Below are positions 24,714 through 36,271 of a DNA stretch of 64,000 bases, piece by piece. Position 1 is the first letter of the stretch. Every line of letters begins with the position of its first letter. The position numbers and the translations under genes are program-made. Origin of the DNA: Neofusicoccum parvum (Eukaryota > Ascomycota > Dothideomycetes > Botryosphaeriales > Botryosphaeriaceae); assembly GCA_020912385.1 (NCBI GenBank), contig CP087209.1:310001-374000 (forward strand), given 5' to 3'. Under the pieces are notes generated by a model. That model was not told the origin of the DNA, ran no database searches, and saw only the letters and a list, made by a program, of their open reading frames with translations.

Positions 24714-27700
24714 CTACTGATCCAAAGCCTGACTCTGACACTGCACGTTCATATGTTAGAGAGACGAGCAAGGGCGGAGCGGCAACACTTACCAATTCCC
24801 AATAAACCCCCTGTTTCTTAACAAGCTCACTGTGGGTGCCCTTCTCCACGACCCTCCCCTCGTCAAAGACAAAAATGACGTCCGCAGTCTGAATGGTCGA
24901 GAGGCGATGCGCCACGGCGATCATGGTCCGGCCGGTGCGCGCCCTCTCAAACGCCGCCTGCACGATCTTCTCGGACTCGGAATCCAGCGCCGACGTGGCC
25001 TCGTCCAAGAGGAGGACCTTGGGATCGCGGATCAGCGCGCGCGCGATGGCGATGCGCTGCTTCTGGCCGCCGGACATGGACACGCCCTTCTGGCCGACGT
25101 CGGTGTCGTAGCCCTCGGGCAGGGAAGTGATGAAGTCGTGGATGAAGGCGTCGCGGCAGGCGGCGTGGATGCGCTCGTCGGGCACGGCGGCCGGGTCGGC
25201 GACGCCGAGGAGGACGTTGTCGCGCACCGTGCCGCGGAACAGCGTCGGCTCCTGCGCCACGAGCGACAGGTGGCGGCGGTAGGCGTGGACGCCCAGGTCG
25301 TTGATGTTGACGCCGTTGCAGAGGATGGCGCCGTCGGCGGGGCCCAGGTCGTAGAAGCGCTCGAGCAGCGAGATGATGGTCGTCTTGCCGCATCCGGACG
25401 GCCCGACGAACGCGGCGTACTGGCCCTTCTCGATGGTGAGGCTCAGGCCGTCGAACACGAGGACGTCGCGCGTGGGGTAGCTGAAGCGGACGTCGCGCAG
25501 CTTGATTTGCACGCCGCCCTCGGTCCCGGGGATGGACGCGCTGCTGCCCGCTGCGGCTGCTCGGTCGGCGTTGGCGGACTCTTGGACGTCGAGGATGCGG
25601 TTCGCAGCTGCGGTTGCCTGTGCGGCGCTGGGCGCCACGGAAATGACTTGGCTGGCCGCCTCTGCGCCTTGGATGGCGGCCATGTAGCACACGAAAAACG
25701 CCTCCATGGTGTACTCGCCGCTGGCCAGCAGCCTGCCGCCGTACCAGAAGATGAGGGCCTGGCAGCCGAGACTCGCGCTGTCTGCGAAGCCAAACAGCGC
25801 CGCCGTCCACCGGGCCTTGCGGAGGGCGGCCTGGACATGGCCGTCCAGCAGCTTCTGATACCGGCTGTTGATCGTGGGCTCCATGGTCAGGGCAGAGACG
25901 GTCCTGATGGCGCCGATGGCCTCGGCCGCGAACTGCGAGCTTTCCATGAACACGGCCGAGTTCATCTGGTCGAACTGCACCTCGTGCCGGTACTTCCAGA
26001 AGCCGGAGGCCAGCATGATCGGCATGGTGATGAACATGGCCACCAACCCGAGCTTCCAGCCGAAGACCAGCGCGATGGTGACACACCCGGCGACGTTGAA
26101 TGTGCCAGCGAGCAGAAACGCCAGGTTCATGCCAAAAAGCTCCTCCAACTGCTTTGCGTCGCTCGCGATCCGGGAACTCAACGAGCCGTGGGAGTTGCTG
26201 TCCTCGTCGAAGAAGCTAAGCTTTTGGTGCAGCATGTCGGTGAGATACTGCATCTTGTACGCCGCGCTGACCGAGTATTGGACACGCATGCTGATCCAGC
26301 CCTGAGAAAAGTACGCGAGACCAACGCCCCCGGCCAGAGCAAACCACATCAAGCCCCAGAAGTCTCCTTCTCTCTTGAGATCCTCACCACCCAAAAGGAA
26401 GACCCCGAGAACCTTTGCGAAGAGCCAGGCCTGGATTGGCGTGCCGGCTGCAATCGCCATGGCGGAAAAGATGATGCCCAAGTAGGCAGGCCACTGCGCT
26501 CGTTGCTTGTACAAAAGCATCATAGTGTTACTAACCAGACTTCGAGATGGCCCAATAGCCTTCTCTGGACGAGCTTCGGCATGATCTGGGTTCGAGGCTT
26601 GGTCACAGTTGGTGATAGCCTTCTCCAACTCTGCATCAAAACCCACTGCCGGCGGAGCATGCTCCGGCCCCTCACTAGATGACAAATGTAGTGATTGGGC
26701 GCGGACCAAGGCGCTGTAAACGCCAGAGGTGTTGGAAATGAGACTATGATGGGTGCCCTGCTCGACCGCTCGTCCATTCTGCAGCACAATGATGTGATCG
26801 GCCCTTTTGATGGTGGAGAGACGGTGAGCAATAGTGATAGTCGTGCGGTTCAGTGTGACTCTGTCGAGGGCAGCCTGGACTACTCTTTCGCTCTTGACGT
26901 CGATTGCGCTGGTGGCTTCATCGAGGATGATGATTCGGGGCTTTTTGATGATGCTTCTCGCGATGGCGATACGCTGTTTCTGGCCGCCTGACAGCTTTGC
27001 CCCGGCGTCACCGACTCGTGTGTTGTATCCCTGGAGAAACTCAGTCAGATCACTTGCCAACATGGTAAGGGGGAGAGCGGGCTGGGAATAACGAGATTTG
27101 GACTTACATCAGGTAGGCGGCTGATAAATTCGTGGGCGTAAGTTTCTTGACACGCCTCCTGAACCAGCTCTCGCTTCCGTGCTTCAGGCTCATTTTCCCA
27201 CTCGGTTCTGATGAGACCGTTTGCGACATTTCCAAAGATGGTATCGTTGAAAAGGAAAGGCTCTTGTTGAACCAGACCAACCTGCGACCTCCACCAGTTA
27301 AGATCGAGATCCTCCAAGTTATGACCGCCGACCGTAATGGAGCCTGAGAGTTGGGGTTTGGCGGGCGTCTCGGGCTCCTCGTCAAGTTGGCTGTTTTTCT
27401 CATCGTTTGACTTCTTGGGTTCCTTGGCCTCTACCACCTTGGGTAGAGCGTGTTGATCTTTTAACGAATACCATCGCTCCAGCAAGCCGACAATAGTGCT
27501 CTTGCCTGAGCCAGATGGGCCGACGAGAGCAGTGTTCTGTCCTGTCCGAATGCGGAAGCTTAGCTCATCCAGGACTTTGACACCAGGCCGGTTGGGATAC
27601 TCGAATGTCACGTCTTCGAGGACCAAGTCGTCGGAGCTAATATCAGGTTTGAGAGAGCCAGAGCCGGGCAGAGGTGCATCGATCACGGTCAACAATTCGC

Positions 27701-28791
27701 AAGCAGCAACCATGGCTTTACTGACAGCCATGAGTGGCGTCGATATGCGCTCCAAGGAAGTGAGAATCATCATGACCGACATCAGTACGACGATTACCAC
27801 GCCGGCATTGCTGATGGCGCCGGCAATGTATCTTTGAGTGCCGTACCAGAAAGCCAAGCCGAACGCTCCAAACACACCGAAGAACTGCGCTCGTGTCAGC
27901 TTCTCTGCGTAGACCGCGTGGCTGGGGATGCCCATTCAAACATACCACTAGCCCTAATTGAATGCCTACGACCGGGGCTATCTTTTGACCCCGCTGCATA
28001 GCCTCGCGCACCCATCGCCCATACCGAGCGACGATGTGACCCTGAGCGCCGCAAGCCATGACCAGCCGGATTCCTTCAAGGGCCTCGCTGGCAATAGCCG
28101 TTCCCTGGGCATCCGCTCGGACGGTCGCGGCCTGGCCCTTGACGATCAGCGGCAAGACCGCCGACAGGACGACCAAGGTGTACAAGATCAACGAGGACGT
28201 CACCAACGTGAGATCCCAGCTCCAGACGAAGGCGACGACAATGGCGCCCAGGATCGTGCTGGTGAACTCCAAGAACGTCCCCAGGCGTTCGGAGATGCCG
28301 AGCTGCAGCGTGTTCGATGTTGTGGTGATGGCGGTCGCGGGCGCTCCGGCAGGCATGGAGTCGATGACGTGGATGGACTGCGCGAACAGTGACTTCAGGT
28401 AATGGAGGCGCACGGCTGACGACAGGCGAATGCCAATCATCCTGAAGCAGAACTTGTTGATCGCGTTCAGCCCCCAACGGCTGATGAAAAGCGCAACGAT
28501 GTATAGTGCCTGCTGACTTAGGATTCGCTCGAAATCCTCACGGGGTATGGTGGCGGATTCTCTGAAGTAGTCCGTGAACTGGCCGACAAGCTGTCCGAAA
28601 ATGACGTTCATGAGAGGCAGGGTAATACCAGCGCCGACGGATGCCAGGGAAGCAATCGCATAGACGCAGAAATCCCATCTTGTTGCATAACTGAAAACCC
28701 TGAGGTAATCGGAAATATTTGGTGTTCGTTCCGGCCGCTTCGAGTCTGATTCCGCTGCGGACCTGTCGGTGGGAACTGGGCCGTCAGTCAT
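24714..28791 (-). CDS. ABCB-type full multidrug transporter (four exons)
   Basis: The exons are 28791-27946, 27884-27108, 27030-24793 and 24740-24714, giving 1295 residues, standard for a TMD1-NBD1-TMD2-NBD2 P-glycoprotein. The introns are 61, 77 and 52 bp. Splicing restores GLVFFGVFGAFGLAFWYGT in TMD1, SRLPDGYNTRVGDAG before the first signature, and the C-terminus YWELCQSQALDQ. NBD1 has GPSGSGKST (residues 404-412), LSGGQ (554-558) and IIILDEATSAID. NBD2 has GPSGCGKTT (about 1084-1092), MSGGQ and VLLLDEATSALD. Both sites look catalytically intact, with switch histidines in IAHRLSTI and VAHRLSTI. It should export hydrophobic compounds across the plasma membrane (or a vacuolar membrane) using ATP. 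The upstream region carries a duplicated 41-bp element at 28928-29057, a candidate control site. It is tail to tail with a Zn2Cys6 regulator. Confidence 0.95.
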
Positions 28792-28927
28792 ATTGAAGGA
28801 AGGAAGGAAACATGTGGTGATTAGGGAGAGTAGACGCACTGGAGACGGTGCAGATGTTAAATAAGGCGGTCGATAGGGCACCCTGTAGACCTTGTGAGAT
28901 ACATGTTTCCTGTCTTTCTTGCAAAAG

Positions 28928-28968
28928 GCATACAGTCTAACCACCTTTGGATTTTTACGAGCCGTGCG
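28928..28968. promoter_or_regulatory. Duplicated 41-bp upstream element, copy 1
   Basis: This 41-bp segment matches 29017-29057 at 34 of 41 positions, with a core TTTGGATTTTTACGA plus CCGTGCG that differs at one base. It lies 137-177 bp upstream of the exporter ATG. A duplicated promoter element is a candidate regulator-binding site. The binding factor is unknown. Confidence 0.6.
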
Positions 28969-29016
28969 CCCAAAATGTGGCGCAATCCTCCGTCTTACTG
29001 CTGCCTGCTGCACTGG

Positions 29017-29057
29017 GCGTACAGCATTACCGCTTTTGGATTTTTACGACCCGTGCG
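29017..29057. promoter_or_regulatory. Duplicated 41-bp upstream element, copy 2
   Basis: Second copy of the element at 28928-28968, offset 89 bp in the same orientation, about 226-266 bp upstream of the exporter start codon. Confidence 0.6.
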
Positions 29058-29909
29058 ACGCTATACCTAATTAGGAACACCGTGGCTTTCGCGGTGTACC
29101 CAAGAACCCTAAGAGACTATATTTAGTAATATTACTGCAAAGCAGCCGCAGCAGCAAGAGACAAAAGTAGTCAGCGGGTGTTGATTACAGCGGCGATCGC
29201 GACAAGGCTGTACATTGAGGGGTGGCCATCACATGGGGGCCAAGATACTCCACCTATCATGTTTGGTGCAGAAGCGAGCGCAGTTCCACCTACTATCCCA
29301 CCGCCCAAACCACCAGCCAAACCTCAATCCCTACCTTTTTCCCTTTACTCTTACCGCCCCTTCAGATTTCAACGTTTCAGGCAGTCTCTCCCCCGCCGGC
29401 GTAACGACTCCATCGTCCCCACACATGGTTGCTGGTCCGCGTGTCATAACGACGAAGATGCTGGGTGCGCGCGCGCGCGTAGCGCAACGAAAATGGTCCG
29501 GAATGGCGTCGTCCGTGGCGAGGTTTGGGTGTTTGAGGGTTGCTCTGAGACGGATGGCTGGCCAGATAAAGGCTGGTTGAGGGAAGAGGCGGATTGTTTT
29601 GTTTGCTGCTTTGATTGGTCTCTGATTGGTGGTACGAACGGAATCCGGTGCCTGGTGACTCTCAGGATCATGGATATAACCTGGAGGGGCCGAAAAGTAG
29701 TTCTTTGACTCAAAAGCTGACAGGAATGCTCTGATAAATTTCTATTGTTGCAAGAATGCCAGAAAGCGTAAGAGAAATTCTGCGGTAGGTATATGAGCGA
29801 GAAGCATCAGGTAAGGCATCAGTGCACACGAACCAACGCTCTAGACAGGAGGATCTTTCGGCATGGTCCCATGCCACTCACCGCCTAACCAATGTAGCAA
29901 ACAATCCCC

Positions 29910-31489
29910 CTAATCAATGACCTCATCCCTCAAGGCCCATATGTTCCTCCACACCTCATCCATCCGGCTCCTCACCGCATCGTGATACATCACATTCGTC
30001 ACAAACGGCTTGCAGCCCTTGATCTTCCGCGCCGTCTGCATGCTAAAGTCGTAGTCCACGTACATATCCTCCATGTACACCGCTGCGTACGATGGCACCT
30101 CGTTCTTCGCAAGCTGCTCCTCGTCATACAGCGCCGGCCAGTCCGAGGTTTGGGCGAGCAGCTCGCCAACCTTTGCTAGAGAGCGCAGTTCGGTGTAGTC
30201 TGTGAGCATCCATGGGAAAACCATCTCGCCGGTGAAGTAGATAGGGCTGTCATCCGTCTTGTCCAGAGAGAACTGGGCGTATTTTTGCTGGATACGGTGG
30301 GCGGACCACTGGGCCGGTTTGCTGCGAAATTGAGATCAGTGTTGCTAGCCCCGCACGGCGAAGGGTGAAAGGAGGTTTGGTGCGGTGCTTACCCTTGGCA
30401 ATAGATGGGCTCGTGCAAGATAGCGTAGATGATGTGGTCGTCAAAGGGCATAGTCTGCTCAATGAGAGAAGTTGTCGGGCGAGTGAGATGGCCAAACACA
30501 GCAAGATCGTTGGAGCAGCGGAGAATGAGATCTGGTGGAGGCAGTTAGCACCTGCGAATGTCGTGGGATAAAGAGAACCGCCTTACCATGGACCGCATCA
30601 AACCCGCCGTGGAATCCAAAGTTGATGCCCAGCTGCAAGAACCGTCTTGCCGAAAGACTCCCCTCCCCAGACAGTCTCACCGTACTGTCGCCAAACTTCC
30701 TCAGCAGCTTGACAACATCCTTCACCCTCTTCACGTCCTCCGGGTACTTCCTGTAGTAGGCCTCATTCCGCTCAACCACCTTCTTAAACGTCCTCTCATA
30801 CACCTCATCCGGCCCGCTCACCAGCGGCGGCAGCCCCCCAAAGTAAAACGCCTCCCTCAAGCCCTCCGGATAGAAGCTCAAATACGACGTGATGCAAAAC
30901 CCGCCAAAGCTCTGGCCAGCCACACTCCACTTCCTCTTCTCCTCCGGCCACCCCTCCGTCAACGCCAACCTCACCGCCTCCGCATCGCGCACGATCGAGT
31001 CAGCCCTAAACGACTTCAAATACGTCGCCTGCAGCTCGTCGTCGCCGCGCAGGCCGAGCGCGCTGGCCGACACGGGGCTGCTCAGCCCCGTGCCGCGCTG
31101 GTCCAGCATCAGCACCTGGTAGCCGCGGTCCAGCGCCTGGTGCGTCCACGCCACGTCCTGCGGGCTGCGGCACCCGAACCCCGGCCCGCCCTGGAAGAAG
31201 ACCAGCCACGGCAGCTGCTGCTTCGCCTTGGCGTCGCCGGGCGAGTCAGAGTCGGACGACGCGGTCGGGTCCGCGGGCTTCTCGGCTTTGCGCGCAGAGC
31301 GCGCGAAGAGGCGGAGCGGGCGGGAGTCGGGCTTGTGCCAGTGCGTCGGGACTTCGAAGAAGTACTCCGTTATCTTGAGTTTGCCTGCGGGGGTGGGTTA
31401 GTGGGGGCGAGGGGAGGTGGGGGGAGAGGCGCACCCGGCACGATGTGGGAGCGCTGCTCGATGATTTTGGCGGGGGATATCTTGATCAT
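29910..31489 (-). CDS. Proline iminopeptidase, S33 alpha/beta hydrolase (four exons)
   Basis: The exons are 31489-31435, 31384-30587, 30531-30393 and 30321-29910, giving 467 residues. The introns are 50, 55 and 71 bp, and each join restores the frame (HIVPG to KLKITEYFFEVP, GFDAVH to DLILRCSND, IYCQG to KPAQWSAHR). The oxyanion motif GGPG is at 84-87 (LVFFQGGPGFG). LDQRGTGLSSP follows, then the nucleophile Ser177 in AGQSFGGF. These are the hallmarks of the S33 prolyl aminopeptidase family, which removes N-terminal proline from peptides. The acidic and His members of the triad should lie in the C-terminal third, where NVMYHDAVRS resembles the His region. There is no signal peptide, so it is probably cytosolic. 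The insertion at residues 50-72 is charged and low-complexity. Confidence 0.92.
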
Positions 31490-32069
31490 GGTGGAGAGCG
31501 GGCTGGGCAGAATTGAGACGGCGGAGGGCGAGAGGTGAGTGGGGGATGTTGGTGGAGTGAGGGCCGGCGGGGATGTGGCTTTAAAACAGAGGTTGCGTGA
31601 GGTCAATTGGACAGCGGCACGGGGTTTCAAGTGGGCCACATGAGACTCGCGAAGCGTTTGATGATTGTTGGAGCGGGCGGGCAGGCTGTCAGCTTGGGCT
31701 GGTGGTGTGGGATGAGAGGTGGGGTCGTCGGCGCCGGAGCCAGATCAGCGCGACCGGGGGCGGAGGGCCAAGCGCGGACGGCGGGGCGGCAGGGCGGGCG
31801 CTAAAAATTTGGACAAGGCGGGGCAGCTCAGGCGGCTGCTCCCTCACCTGCGCCTGGTCTTGCTCCTGCTCGGCTCTCTAGGCCGTGTCTGCTGAGCCTT
31901 TTCCTCTCGCTTTGAAACTGTTGCTCCGGGCCTGACCGCATCTGCAGAATCATTCAATTGGCACCTGCGGGACGTGTTGGTGTTCTACATTGCAGCGCCT
32001 GTTTCAACTTTTCCTTCCTCAGTTTCGCCTTCTGTCTCCCTGGTCTTGATAGCCGCCGCCGCCTCCACA
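31490..32069. promoter_or_regulatory. Divergent promoter region, iminopeptidase and Kelch gene
   Basis: These 580 bp separate the two start codons. The part before the Kelch ATG is CT-rich, as is common in fungal 5' regions. No specific site was identified. Confidence 0.45.
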
Positions 32070-34133
32070 ATGGCTAAGAAAGACAACAAGGCCAAGAAGG
32101 CCGAGAAGAAGGCCCGCACTGCCCAGAAACAGGAGAAAAAGGCCGGCAAGAAAGAGCTGAAGAACCAAAAACGCGGCAAGGACGCCGACGACAGCGATGC
32201 CGAGGACGTCGACCTGGATGCCGTCCTGGCCGAATTCGCCCGCCAGCAAGAACAGTTCCTGAAGGTCACCGAGACCGTCAGCGAGCCCCCGACACCGCGT
32301 GGTTCCGCAACGCTGATCGGCTCGCCCACGAACGACAACGAGCTGTTCCTCTTCGGCGGCGAGTACTGGAACGGCGCGCTGGCCCACTTCTACAACGACC
32401 TCTTCGTCTACAACGTCAACCGCGACGAGTGGCGCAAGGTCACCTCGCCCAACACCCCGCTCCCGCGCTCCGGCCACGCCTGGACGCGCGGCGGCAACGA
32501 CAAGGGCATCTACCTCTTCGGCGGCGAGTTCTCCAGCCCCAAGCAGGGCACTTTCTACCACTACAACGACTTCTGGCGCCTGGACCCGTCCAGCCGCGAG
32601 TGGACGCGCATCGAGACCAAGGGCAAGGGCCCGCCCTCGCGCAGCGGCCACCGCATGACCTACTACAAGAACTACATCATCCTCTTCGGCGGCTTCCAGG
32701 ACACCAGCCAGCAGACCAAGTACCTCAACGACGTGTGGATCTACGACACGGCCAGCTTCCAGTGGCACGAGCCCAAGCTGCCGCCCGCGAGCCAGAAGCC
32801 CGACCCGCGCTCCAGCTTCTCCTTCCTGCCCAGCGACACCGGCGGCGTGCTGTACGGCGGCTACTCGCGCGTCAAGCAGCTCACCGGCGGCAAGGGCGGC
32901 GGCGGCAACAAGCCCTCCGGCGGGCCCGCGTCGCGCAACGTGCTCAAGCCCGTCGTCCACCAGGACACGTGGTTCCTGCGCATCGCGCCGCCGGCATCCG
33001 ACGCCGCGGCCAACGCCCTGCCCAAGGTGCACTGGGAGCGCCGCAAGCGGCCGGTCAACGCGCCCAACCCGCCGCGCGCCGGCGCGACCATGGCGTTCCA
33101 CAAGGGCCGCGGCATCCTGTTCGGCGGCGTGCACGACGTCGAGGAGAGCGAGGAGGGCATCGACAGCGAGTTCTTCAACCAGCTGTTCGCCTGGAACATC
33201 GACCGCAACCGCTACTTCCCGCTCGCGCTGCGCAAGCCGCGCGCGCAGGGGCCCAAGAAGGCGGCCGGCGCCGAGCGCGGCGGGAGGAGGGGCCGCGGGA
33301 AGGCGGATGAGGAGGAGCTGCTGCGGAACCTGAAGGCGCTGGAGATGCGGGGGACGCTGGCTGGTGCCGAGGAGGATCGGGCAGATGCGCTGGAGCGCGT
33401 GCCGGATGCGTCGGGGAGTCCGGAGGAGGAGGTTGAAGAGAGGCCGGAGAAGAGGGTTGTGTTTGAGATGCCGCACCCGCGCTTCAACGCTGCGCTGGCC
33501 GTGCAGGACGATGTGCTGTACATGTACGGCGGGACGTTTGAGAAGTCAGACCGCGAGTTCACGTTCGACGAGATGTGGGCGATCGACCTGGGCAAGCTGG
33601 ATGGCGTCAAGGAGATCTTCCACCGCGAGCTGGACGACTGGCAGGGCAGTGACGACGAAGATGAGGAGGACGAGGAGGAAGACGAGGAGGACGAGGACGA
33701 TGATGAGGATGCTGCCGCCAGCGACGACGATGACGTTGCCAGTACTGCCACGACATCCGTCTCCCAGGGCCCCACGAAGGACGCAGACGAAACGGCCACC
33801 GCCGCCGAGAAACACACTTCCGCTTCCGCGCTCACCGAAGATGGCCTCCCGCATCCTCGTCCGTTCGAGACGCTTCGCGATTTCTACGCGAGGTCGAATT
33901 TGGAGTGGCAAAACATCGTTATCGATCAGCTCTCGCGGAAGATGGGTGGTGACGCGAAGTCGCCAAAGGAGATCAAAACGATGGCATTCGAGCGCGCTGA
34001 GGAGAAGTGGTGGGACTGCCGTGAGGAGATTCGCGCACTCGAAGATGAGCAGGAGCAGGCAGGTATTAGCGAGGTGGTTAGTTTGGCAGATAGGGGGGAC
34101 GGTGCTACTGGTGGGGCAGGGAGGAGAAGATAG
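32070..34133 (+). CDS. KEL3: Kel3/KLHDC4-like Kelch-repeat protein with DUF4110
   Basis: Single exon, 687 residues. I chose the ATG at 32070 (context CCACAATGG) because the following Lys-rich start MAKKDNKAKKAEKKARTA is typical of the family; the frame upstream is unrelated. Residues 1-40 are a basic, probably nuclear or nucleolar signal. Kelch repeats run from about residue 75 to 530, shown by ELFLFGGEYWNG, IYLFGGEFSS, IILFGGFQDTS, GVLYGGYS, ILFGGVHD and VLYMYGGTFEKSD with paired Trp/Tyr positions. A stretch of nearly uninterrupted Asp/Glu follows (about residues 525-555). The C-terminal part from residue 602 (LRDFYARSNLEW...EEKWWDCREEI) matches DUF4110. This layout is that of yeast Kel3 and human KLHDC4. 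Molecular role is poorly defined. It is likely a scaffold. Confidence 0.9.
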   Translation: MAKKDNKAKKAEKKARTAQKQEKKAGKKELKNQKRGKDADDSDAEDVDLDAVLAEFARQQEQFLKVTETVSEPPTPRGSATLIGSPTNDNELFLFGGEYWNGALAHFYNDLFVYNVNRDEWRKVTSPNTPLPRSGHAWTRGGNDKGIYLFGGEFSSPKQGTFYHYNDFWRLDPSSREWTRIETKGKGPPSRSGHRMTYYKNYIILFGGFQDTSQQTKYLNDVWIYDTASFQWHEPKLPPASQKPDPRSSFSFLPSDTGGVLYGGYSRVKQLTGGKGGGGNKPSGGPASRNVLKPVVHQDTWFLRIAPPASDAAANALPKVHWERRKRPVNAPNPPRAGATMAFHKGRGILFGGVHDVEESEEGIDSEFFNQLFAWNIDRNRYFPLALRKPRAQGPKKAAGAERGGRRGRGKADEEELLRNLKALEMRGTLAGAEEDRADALERVPDASGSPEEEVEERPEKRVVFEMPHPRFNAALAVQDDVLYMYGGTFEKSDREFTFDEMWAIDLGKLDGVKEIFHRELDDWQGSDDEDEEDEEEDEEDEDDDEDAAASDDDDVASTATTSVSQGPTKDADETATAAEKHTSASALTEDGLPHPRPFETLRDFYARSNLEWQNIVIDQLSRKMGGDAKSPKEIKTMAFERAEEKWWDCREEIRALEDEQEQAGISEVVSLADRGDGATGGAGRRR

Positions 34134-34901
34134 TAGTGATCGATGTGCCGGCGGGGGGAACATGCTAAGTAAGCAGTTTAACTAAATAGGTAGTTGAACC
34201 GTTCACTCAGATGGCTTTGGCAATTGGGTTGAAGTGCATCTCCATCCATGTTAATACCTTGCTTTCCTACAAGCGAGATCCATTTCAGTTGAAGCAACCC
34301 ACCATGATAGCACTTTTCGGCGCCGGCTACAGGGCACATAGTCCCATACCTTACTGGCTAGAATGGTTCTGCTAGCGAGCTACTGCTGTTGCAGAGATTG
34401 GAACTTTGCATGTCTTGATTTTAGACTTCATCAATCCTCGATAGCGATCTTGAGTAGCAGCTTGAAGTTGTGGCAGTCGACACGGGCCACCTATCCGCCC
34501 AGGACTTCAAAGTAGCGAGAGGATGCGGCTAATATATATGCTTGAGCGGACGCCTCTTCTTCTTTCTTTCTCTTCTTCTTGTACAACAACACCCTCTTTA
34601 CTTCCTCCAAACCCGCCCTACCTCGGGTCACCGCTTGCAACTTCATCCTCCGTCTCCTTGCGCTCCAGCGCTCGTCCTTCAAGGACAGCTGGTACGCAGC
34701 GCACACAGCATATCTAGACAGTTTACTGTCTTCGAAAACACAGCTGCGACTTCAGAACCTCACTTGTGGTGCTTCGTCCAGCACTGACCTCTTCACATCA
34801 CAACCTCCAAGAGCGCCGAGCACCGCGCTTCGGAGTCAGTTCTGCGGCAGACCCTACACCTCAACTTCAGCTAAACAACTCTCCAACGCTATCTCGCAAC
34901 C
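34134..34901. other. Intergenic region, no gene seen
   Basis: It joins the Kelch gene and the next plus-strand gene. A CT-rich tract at 34555-34620 and the stretch before 34902 look like promoter and 5' UTR of the downstream gene. No RNA gene or repeat was seen. Confidence 0.45.
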
Positions 34902-36062
34902 ATGTCCTCCCTCCAGACAACCCCCAGCAAGCGCATCTCGTCCGGCGTCCTCCTCCCCTACCCACGCGAATGGTTCGTCTCAAAGACCCTCCCACCCGAC
35001 ACCATCACCACCCCCTGCATCGTCGAGTACCCATCAGCCCCATCCCCGGACCTCACCACCCCATCCCCACCATCCTCCTCCTTCATCGGCTGGTTCCCGC
35101 CCGCCACCGCCACCGACACGGCCCCCGACACCTCATCCAGCCTCCACCTCCGCATCGGCCTGGACATGCAAACCGACTACGACAACGACCCCAACGCCAG
35201 CACCGCCACCGCCACGCCGCTCCTCTGGCTGCGCCTCGCCATCGCCACCACCCCCGCCAAAGGCGCCGCGCCGCGCGGCACCGCCGAGCTCGACGAGTTC
35301 ATCTACCTCGTCATGCCGGCCAACCGCTTCTACGGCGCCGCCCCCGGCGGCAAGACGGGCTCGCTGACGCTGACGCGCTACGCGGACCAGCCGGCGCGGT
35401 GGCGGGTGCCGGCGTACGTGCGCGACGCGATGGGTGCGTCGGCGGCGCGGCTGTGCCGCGGCAACATGTGCGTGCTGGAGCTGTCGCTGGTGCGGGCGCC
35501 GATGGCGCTGATGGCGGGGCGGTGGATGCGGTGCGCGTCGGCGCTGGATGAGGGGCTGGTGGGCGATATGCGCGAGGTGCAGGGGTGCACGCGGGTGCGG
35601 GTGCATGTGGCGTGGACGCGGGAGCTGGAGCGGATGGTCGACGCGCTGGATGGGATGGTTGAGGAGGCGACGCGCCGCGGGGATGGCGAGGATGAGTGTC
35701 CGCTGGTTAAGGGGAGGCGGGTTATGGGTGAGGAGGGGAGGGTGGCGGTGAATGCGTGGGGGAACTTTTTGGAGAGCGGGAGCGATGAGGTGGTGGTGGT
35801 GGATCATAAGGTGAGCTCGAATGCGGAGCGGGATGGGCTGGTGATGACGTCGAAGGAGTTTGCGGAGGCGAGGAAGAGGAAGAGGGCGGAGGAGAGGGAG
35901 AAGGCCAGGGCAGAGAAGAAGGCGAAGGTTGAGAAGGAGGCCAGGGCTGATTCCAGAGCTGTGGCTGGGGTGGAGAAGAGCGAGGAAATGTCCAAGAAAA
36001 GGAAGGTTGTGGAAGTGTTCAAGAAGACGAACACGGAAGACATGGAAATTACTTATGATTAG
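34902..36062 (+). CDS. Unrecognised protein with Lys/Glu-rich C-terminal tail
   Basis: Single exon, 386 residues, starting MSSLQTTPSKRISSG in a good context (CAACCATG). Residues 1-110 are Pro/Ser/Thr-rich. Residues 110-270 look folded (ELDEFIYLVMPANRFYG, LCRGNMCVLELSLVRAP, VRVHVAWTRELERMVDAL). Residues 305-386 are strongly charged and probably a coiled coil (KEFAEARKRKRAEEREKARA), with several Lys/Arg clusters that could be nuclear signals (KKRKVVEVFKK). There is no signal peptide or membrane segment. I recognise no family. A nuclear protein is likely from composition, without functional inference. It follows the Kelch gene on the same strand after a 768-bp gap. Confidence 0.75.
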   Translation: MSSLQTTPSKRISSGVLLPYPREWFVSKTLPPDTITTPCIVEYPSAPSPDLTTPSPPSSSFIGWFPPATATDTAPDTSSSLHLRIGLDMQTDYDNDPNASTATATPLLWLRLAIATTPAKGAAPRGTAELDEFIYLVMPANRFYGAAPGGKTGSLTLTRYADQPARWRVPAYVRDAMGASAARLCRGNMCVLELSLVRAPMALMAGRWMRCASALDEGLVGDMREVQGCTRVRVHVAWTRELERMVDALDGMVEEATRRGDGEDECPLVKGRRVMGEEGRVAVNAWGNFLESGSDEVVVVDHKVSSNAERDGLVMTSKEFAEARKRKRAEEREKARAEKKAKVEKEARADSRAVAGVEKSEEMSKKRKVVEVFKKTNTEDMEITYD

Positions 36063-36271
36063 GCTGCTCTCAAGATGAGCTGTCTACGGCACACGGAGAA
36101 CGTCACCCTGGTGGAGATCCAAACACTTCCAATCATCCCAACCGAATAGATGACACAAACAATGAAAACCGAGTTCACTCTCGCCTTGACCGTCTCCTCC
36201 ATAGCTGTGAAATCCGCCTCTACATTCCACTCGTCCCCCTCAATCTTCTCCTCCTCAGCCCCTCCACAATT

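Larger units (their letters stand above)
28792..29909. other. Intergenic region, ABC transporter promoter and flank
   Basis: The left part is the upstream region of the ABCB exporter and contains the duplicated 41-bp element. The right part is the 3' flank of the proline iminopeptidase gene. Open frames at 29178-29713 overlap on both strands and lack domain features. Confidence 0.5.

Noticed and set aside
24832..26682. 616-codon plus-strand frame
   Set aside because: Lies opposite the third exon of the ABCB transporter and has no domain. It is a shadow frame.
32019..33476. 485-codon minus-strand frame
   Set aside because: Antisense to the Kelch repeats; its Val/Leu/Ala runs mirror the codon bias of the real gene.
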